A stretch of DNA of 35,750 nucleotides from a virus. Made by a program: the position numbers and the translations under genes. Location of the stretch: positions 1 to 35,750 of IMG/VR virus record IMGVR_UViG_3300046170_000185; one strand, 5' to 3'. The notes beneath the pieces are model-generated. The model saw nothing but the letters and a program-made list of their open reading frames with translations. It did no database searches and was not told where the DNA came from. Of this stretch, positions 32,558 to 35,750 are shown one piece after another (position 1 is the first letter of the stretch; every line of letters starts with the position of its first letter).

Positions 32558-32586
32558 CTTATACTCTTTGGAAGATATATTGTCAA
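32558..32586 (-). promoter_or_regulatory. Promoter of the leftward (packaging and virion) transcript
   Basis: On the minus strand TTGACA at 32581-32586, 17 bases, TATAAG at 32558-32563. The ATG of the first gene lies only six bases beyond the -10 element. The transcript would therefore be leaderless or nearly so. TTGACAAT is shared with the capsid and fibre promoters. Confidence 0.7.
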
Positions 32587-33417
32587 AAAGATTTTAACTT
32601 TACCTCAAGCTCCATATTTGCGTTTTAAAGCCATTTAACCTGTCGAGGTAGGTCATCATATAGGTTATACCCCTAAATGCTCTTAGAATGCATCCTCATG
32701 CGTTTAAGAGGGTATTCTGGATAATGCTTACCCCCCTAGGTTCCTCTAGGTTCAAATATTTAATATCTTGATGGGGGTCTAAATACTTATTTCCCTAGCT
32801 TTCCTGTTCCGGCTGTACCCCCTCAAAAACCCCCCCCCCTTCGAAAGACTGGCAAACCATACCGGTAGACTTGCGAACCATACCGGTACAGATTCCGGTC
32901 TGGAAATCGGTCAGACCCTGACGAAAGGATTGCCCGTTCGAGGTGGCTCTGTTGCGGTACACCCCTCTTTGCCATAACCTTGGCACCACTGTGGCATCCC
33001 TTTGCCATACCTTTGCCATACCTTGGCATACCTTTAGCACGCGTGCGGGTGCGTTGAACCCCTCTTCCAATTGGTGTCGGGGAGTAAACCTCTCTCTTAT
33101 GCTTTGGTTTTGTTTGCTCTCTATGTGTCTTTGTCTCTCTCTCTATATGTTTCTTTATATGTTGTGCCTATGGAATGCCTTGACGAGGTATCATTTGCCA
33201 TCGCGCAGCTTTTACATATTTTTACACATTTTTACCTCAAATCGTCCCTGATTTTGCGCTGTCAAAAAATTTATTTTCGTCATTTTAGTCAATGTTTGCA
33301 GGGGTTTCGTGATGTGGGTGAATTTTTTTGTTGTTTTATTTTTGCTGCATGGCATAACTGTACTCGTTCGCAGGGAACAGACAACCCATCAGACGGACAG
33401 CAAGACAGCAAGCGGCG
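32587..33417. promoter_or_regulatory. Divergent control region with tandem short repeats
   Basis: An 830-base stretch without a credible gene. It holds two copies of ACCATACCGGTA 21 bases apart (32856-32888) plus a CCGGT nearby; a run of TTTGCCATACC units at 33001-33032 with variants at 32968-33000; half-iterons CTAGGTTC at 32738-32757; and an inverted repeat CTCTTA/TAAGAG near 32680-32708. A long pyrimidine tract lies at 33115-33160. Probably operators for divergent transcription. I could not identify a convincing rightward promoter. Confidence 0.45.
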
Positions 33418-33588
33418 ATGATGAAAGACCGCAACGAGATTAAGAAGAGCCTAACGGAACTTGCTCACCAACGTCAGGACAGACGTAACCAGTCAAGCCG
33501 AATCCACACGGACAATCAGTGGACGGCTAGCGTCAGACCCCTCAATCGAGGCAACTCGGCTAGCTGCGAATCAGCAGGCGGGATTTAA
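33418..33588 (+). CDS. Doubtful small frame, 56 residues
   Basis: Begins with a double ATG (MMKDRNEIKKSLTELAHQ) and continues as a basic, then Ser/Asn-rich sequence. There is no clear ribosome site, and its 3' third overlaps a set of strong hairpins. It could be a real leader peptide of the rightward transcript or just an open stretch above structured RNA. Confidence 0.25.
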   Translation: MMKDRNEIKKSLTELAHQRQDRRNQSSRIHTDNQWTASVRPLNRGNSASCESAGGI

Positions 33589-33591
33589 TCC
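33526..33591 (+). ncRNA. Structured RNA segment ahead of the first hammerhead
   Basis: Consecutive helices: GCTAGC (33526-33531) with GCTAGC (33559-33564) around CCTC-AATC-GAGG (33540-33551); CTGC-GAATCA-GCAG (33564-33577); GGAT-TTA-ATCC (33581-33591). The repeat GTGGACGGCT occurs just before and just after the block. No family recognised. Confidence 0.4.
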
Positions 33592-33613
33592 AAGTGGACG
33601 GCTGATCGGAAAA

Positions 33614-33665
33614 TCGAAACCCTAAGGGTCTGGCGGGATGGTGACCGTCACTGATGAGACAGCCA
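33614..33665 (+). ncRNA. Type II hammerhead ribozyme, copy 1
   Basis: All core elements are present. GAAA at 33616-33619 leads into stem III (ACCC with GGGT, 33619-33629), the cleavage triplet GTC ends at 33630, stem I is TGGCGG with CCGTCA (33631-33650) with an eight-base loop, and CTGATGA is at 33651-33657. The open stem II is short (G33658-C33615, A33659-T33614). Predicted cut after C33630. Stem sequences differ from copies 2 and 3 while pairing is kept. Confidence 0.8.
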
Positions 33666-33690
33666 ATTTAAATTAAAAAGGAGAAAGCAA

Positions 33691-33906
33691 ATGACAAAAG
33701 CAAACATGATCGAAACTATATTCAACAGAACTGAGCTGTTACTGGAAAAAGCTGAGCGTAAAGAAAAGGTCTACGGGAACGATAGCCATGAACATAATGA
33801 AGCTAGGAAAGAATTGACTGCCGCTATATGCCTTATTTACGACCTAGAATTACGCAATGCTTATGTAGATTGGCAAGTCCAACAAATCAGGAAAGCAAAA
33901 GCATAA
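33691..33906 (+). CDS. Hypothetical protein, 71 residues
   Basis: First well-supported gene of the rightward transcript, with the ribosome site AAAAGGAG after the first hammerhead. The product is helical and basic (begins MTKANMIETIFNRTELLLEK; has RKEKVYGNDSHEHNEARKEL). Two long amphipathic helices suggest a small DNA- or protein-binding factor. Hammerheads on both sides would release its message as a separate RNA. Family not recognised. Confidence 0.7.
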   Translation: MTKANMIETIFNRTELLLEKAERKEKVYGNDSHEHNEARKELTAAICLIYDLELRNAYVDWQVQQIRKAKA

Positions 33907-33968
33907 ATCGAAACGGGGTTCGCCCCGTCTGTCTAGCGTGGTGGCTAGGCACTGATGAGAAAGCCAAT
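33905..33968 (+). ncRNA. Type II hammerhead ribozyme, copy 2
   Basis: GAAA at 33910-33913 leads into stem III CGGGG-TTCG-CCCCG closed by A33913-T33928. The cleavage triplet GTC ends at 33929. Stem I is TGTCTAG (33930-33936) with CTAGGCA (33945-33951) and loop CGTGGTGG; CTGATGA lies at 33952-33958. Stem II is the short open helix. It starts directly at the stop of the preceding gene. Predicted cut after C33929. Confidence 0.88.
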
Positions 33969-33993
33969 TTAAATTAAACAGGAGACAAGCAAA

Positions 33994-34248
33994 ATGAATA
34001 ACGAAACTTATAACGGTTGGGCAAATTATGCAACTTGGAAAGTAAACCTTGAATTGTTGGACGGCGTAACGTCGGAAGACTTATTCGGCGGAGAATGCGA
34101 GCCGGAGCAGATAAAAGACTATATCTGGGAAATGGTAACAGACGGATACCCCGATGCTAAACCAGATGATTTTGCTATGAGATGTATGTTTGATATGTTG
34201 CACGATGTTGATTGGTACGAAATAGCAGAGTGTTTAAACGAGGATTAA
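33994..34248 (+). CDS. Small acidic protein with NGWxNYATW motif, 84 residues
   Basis: Begins MNNETYNGWANYATWKVNLE. The NGW-NYATW-VNLE pattern is one I recall in small phage and plasmid proteins of unknown function (a DUF7249-like family from memory, name uncertain). The rest is strongly acidic (DLFGGECEPEQIKDYIWEMV). Ribosome site CAGGAG after the second hammerhead. An acidic DNA-mimic type role is conceivable but unsupported. Confidence 0.7.
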   Translation: MNNETYNGWANYATWKVNLELLDGVTSEDLFGGECEPEQIKDYIWEMVTDGYPDAKPDDFAMRCMFDMLHDVDWYEIAECLNED

Positions 34249-34249
34249 C

Positions 34250-34310
34250 TCGAAACGGGGTTTTCCCCGTCTGTCTAGTGTGGTGGCTAGGCACTGATGA
34301 GAAAGCCAAT
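34250..34310 (+). ncRNA. Type II hammerhead ribozyme, copy 3
   Basis: GAAA at 34252-34255, stem III CGGGG-TTTT-CCCCG, cleavage triplet GTC ending at 34271, stem I TGTCTAG (34272-34278) with CTAGGCA (34287-34293), loop TGTGGTGG, and CTGATGA at 34294-34300. It is almost identical to copy 2; the base changes fall in the loops of stems I and III, plus one deletion in the AT-rich tail. Predicted cut after C34271. Confidence 0.88.
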
Positions 34311-34335
34311 TTAATTAAACGAAAGGCAAATTTAT

Positions 34336-34515
34336 ATGAATAGACTGAAATTATTACATATAAAATCAGAGAAACAACACAGAGAGTTATCTGTTAAAAT
34401 CGAGAAGGCAATATCAAGATCAAGGCAGGCGATGGTTCGCCAGTACGGTCTGGAAAAGGCATTGGAAATTGAAGAAAAAGTAAACAAAAACTTAAATGAA
34501 AGGTACACAAAATGA
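34336..34515 (+). CDS. Hypothetical basic helical protein, 59 residues
   Basis: Begins MNRLKLLHIKSEKQHRELSV and continues as one basic helix (EKAISRSRQAMVRQYGLEKA). AAAGG lies nine bases ahead of the ATG, after the third hammerhead. The stop overlaps the next ATG (ATGA). Likely a small nucleic-acid-binding or host-takeover protein; this is inference. Confidence 0.6.
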   Translation: MNRLKLLHIKSEKQHRELSVKIEKAISRSRQAMVRQYGLEKALEIEEKVNKNLNERYTK

Positions 34516-34775
34516 AAATTACTAAACATGAGGACGCAATTAAGATCGAGTTACCATCAAACAAGGTGCATCAAGACGAAAGCGGCAACTTTTACTCTTG
34601 GCATGAACGGCATGACGCTGAGCGAATGATTGACTATTTAGAGCAGGCGCTTATAGATCAGCCAGCTGACCCATTCGGTTCAACGCCGGAGGAGATTGAC
34701 GAGATGGAAGCCATTTGCGAAAGCCTTGGCTTCGGAACCATTAGTGATGAAAAAAGGGAGAAGTACAATGCTTAA
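34512..34775 (+). CDS. Hypothetical acidic protein, 87 residues
   Basis: Begins MKITKHEDAIKIELPSNKVH. The aromatic block GNFYSWHERHDAERMIDYLE is followed by an acidic C-terminal half. No membrane span. The start overlaps the previous stop and the end overlaps the next start by eight bases. Family not recognised. Confidence 0.65.
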   Translation: MKITKHEDAIKIELPSNKVHQDESGNFYSWHERHDAERMIDYLEQALIDQPADPFGSTPEEIDEMEAICESLGFGTISDEKREKYNA

Positions 34776-35025
34776 CACAGACTATTTAACACGGCAAAAA
34801 ATAAGAAACCTAAGTAGATCAGAAAGGCTTGCTGACGTTCTATCGTCTTATGAGTTATCTTTTCTTCGGAGCGCTGTAAGCGCCGAAATATCAAGGGCTT
34901 ACGAATTATTCGGAGAGGCTTCAGGTCATAGCTATGAGTACCTTTCAGACATACTATCGGAGGCACACGACATTTCCACAGAGGATGATATCAAGCATAT
35001 GGAACTAGGGGTTGAATATGACTGA
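34768..35025 (+). CDS. Hypothetical helical protein, 85 residues
   Basis: Start chosen at 34768 (MLNTDYLTRQKIRNLSRSER), with AAGGGAG upstream; an earlier in-frame ATG at 34696 lies deep inside the previous gene and has no ribosome site. Helical throughout (LADVLSSYELSFLRSAVSAE). Overlaps neighbours on both sides. Family not recognised. Confidence 0.6.
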   Translation: MLNTDYLTRQKIRNLSRSERLADVLSSYELSFLRSAVSAEISRAYELFGEASGHSYEYLSDILSEAHDISTEDDIKHMELGVEYD

Positions 35026-35104
35026 GTTTGTCGGATGTCTATGGGTAATGTGCGGGTTGGTTTTCGTCGTATGGTATGTAGGAATGATATTTAAGGGAGG
35101 TTAA
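35018..35104 (+). CDS. Single-pass membrane miniprotein, 28 residues
   Basis: One hydrophobic span (FVGCLWVMCGLVFVVWYVGM) with a short Lys/Gly tail. The ATG lies inside the end of the previous gene, and its last codons carry the ribosome site GGGAGG for the next gene. One of four similar miniproteins encoded in the rightward half. Function unknown. Confidence 0.45.
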   Translation: MTEFVGCLWVMCGLVFVVWYVGMIFKGG

Positions 35105-35108
35105 GATA

Positions 35109-35282
35109 ATGAATATTATAAATAAAATGTTAGACTTAGGTTGTACCGTCATGTATGTGGCGGGGTTCGCTTTGCTGGTGTACTCGTTCGCTAATCCGGA
35201 CGCACCAGTAGGAATCATGATTGTTTACGTGCTGATAATGATCCCATTGCTAGCAGGTCTGCAACTAACGGAGGGAAGATAA
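35109..35282 (+). CDS. Two-span membrane protein, 57 residues
   Basis: Two hydrophobic segments (VMYVAGFALLVYSFA and VGIMIVYVLIMIPLLAGL) separated by a short NPDAP turn, with a charged tail. Strong ribosome site GGGAGG. The stop overlaps the next ATG (TAATG). It could be an early membrane modifier or superinfection factor (inference). Confidence 0.6.
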   Translation: MNIINKMLDLGCTVMYVAGFALLVYSFANPDAPVGIMIVYVLIMIPLLAGLQLTEGR

Positions 35283-35401
35283 TGACATATGAAGAGATTG
35301 AGCAGGAACTTACTAACGAGATGTTGAACACTGAGGCTACTCCGATTCTTACATGGGAGCAGATAGCAGAAACATTAAACGGGACACTAAGCAATGATTA
35401 G
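35282..35401 (+). CDS. Acidic miniprotein, 39 residues
   Basis: Begins MTYEEIEQELTNEMLNTEAT; overlaps the previous stop (TAATG) and the start of the HIRAN gene by eight bases. Acidic, with no membrane span. Tight overlap on both sides favours a real gene; unknown function. Confidence 0.5.
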   Translation: MTYEEIEQELTNEMLNTEATPILTWEQIAETLNGTLSND

Positions 35402-35750
35402 TTTTAAGGTTGCAGGATTAATGAGTCAGGGCGAGGAGGTAACATCGCTACGCCCTACCGGTTACGTACTACTAAAGCCAGAACCGGAAAACGAATACGA
35501 TGCGGGAGCAGTTGCGGTTTATTATTCCGATGTAAAGATAGGATATGTTCCTAAGAAGGGAGGCTATCAAGAGCAGGCGGTCAAAGCAATGAAGGCTAAA
35601 ATCGTCTCTTGTTCGTATGTTCATGCCTACAATGATAACAAACCTCAATGGAACGATGAAGGTAATGGCGAGCTACGCTCTATTCGCCTCGAGATTGAGG
35701 CACAAGAGGAGAACGCAAGCAAAGTAATAGGTGGACGTTACCTGAGAGTG
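35394..35750 (+). CDS. N-terminal HIRAN domain of a nuclease fusion (continues at base 1)
   Basis: 119 residues are visible and the frame is open to the last base. Residues 1-65 show the HIRAN pattern: a VAGLMSQGEEV strand, GYVLLKPEPENEYDAGAVAV and then VKIGYVPKKGG. HIRAN domains bind DNA 3' ends or damaged DNA and occur fused to helicases and nucleases (established knowledge). The last residues (GGRYLRV) join in frame with the start of the window (TSFLKHFDPY), the usual beginning of this nuclease class. The complete gene would encode about 313 residues, with the HIRAN part perhaps directing the nuclease to DNA ends. Confidence 0.8.
   Translation, partial: MISFKVAGLMSQGEEVTSLRPTGYVLLKPEPENEYDAGAVAVYYSDVKIGYVPKKGGYQEQAVKAMKAKIVSCSYVHAYNDNKPQWNDEGNGELRSIRLEIEAQEENASKVIGGRYLRV

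Noticed and set aside
32795-33070. Minus-strand open frame across the repeat region
   Set aside because: Its sequence is just the translation of the TGCCATACC-type repeats and has no ribosome site.
33071-33421. Open frame of 116 residues with a hydrophobic start
   Set aside because: It would start at TTG without a ribosome site, in a pyrimidine-rich tract next to operator repeats; composition is that of translated low-complexity DNA.

Overview
This window reads as one complete, circularly closing genome of a small lytic podovirus (Caudoviricetes with a T7-type virion). An open frame that starts with a HIRAN domain runs in frame off base 35750. Base 1 resumes in the same frame inside a PD-(D/E)XK nuclease, so the two halves form one fusion gene and 35750 bases is probably the full length. 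Host and habitat cannot be read directly. The T7-like head and tail genes without an RNA or DNA polymerase gene, the LamG-type tail fibres and the base composition suggest a phage of a marine or aquatic proteobacterium (inference). I see no integrase, repressor, tRNA or CRISPR array.

The rightward half runs from about 33.4 kb through the junction to 6.7 kb. It starts with short accessory genes. Three type II hammerhead ribozymes sit in the three gaps that precede the first three well-supported genes of this group. Then come very small membrane proteins, the HIRAN-nuclease fusion, a helix-turn-helix replication initiator with palindromic iterons in the middle of its gene (predicted origin), a DnaB-like helicase, an SSB, a NinG-like HNH nuclease, a dATP/dGTP diphosphohydrolase-domain protein, a metallophosphoesterase and small membrane or hypothetical genes. 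A strong terminator, a possible short RNA and a 53-residue gene with a GGA-rich leader close this half. A bidirectional terminator separates the two converging halves.

The leftward half runs from 32.55 kb down to 6.77 kb. It holds a small-terminase candidate, zinc-ribbon proteins, terminase large subunit, portal, small basic proteins, scaffold, major capsid, tail tubular A and B, three internal virion proteins, a T7-gp17-type fibre adaptor, several fibre or receptor-binding proteins, then a coiled-coil membrane protein, a holin candidate and a lipoprotein with a transglutaminase-like cysteine peptidase triad. Sigma70-type promoters that share TTGACAAT precede the terminase, capsid and fibre groups. 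Divergent control probably lies at 32.56-33.42 kb, which carries two families of short tandem repeats.

The strongest unusual signals are: (1) the hammerhead ribozymes between the first genes of the rightward transcript; (2) a second copy of the iteron/AT-rich origin segment, 63 of 64 bases identical, inverted and almost diametrically opposite on the circle, translated as the N-terminus of the giant internal virion protein; (3) three places where a virion gene needs a +1 shift to read through, either sequencing insertions or real recoding; (4) a Shine-Dalgarno sequence that a hairpin seems to bring next to its start codon.
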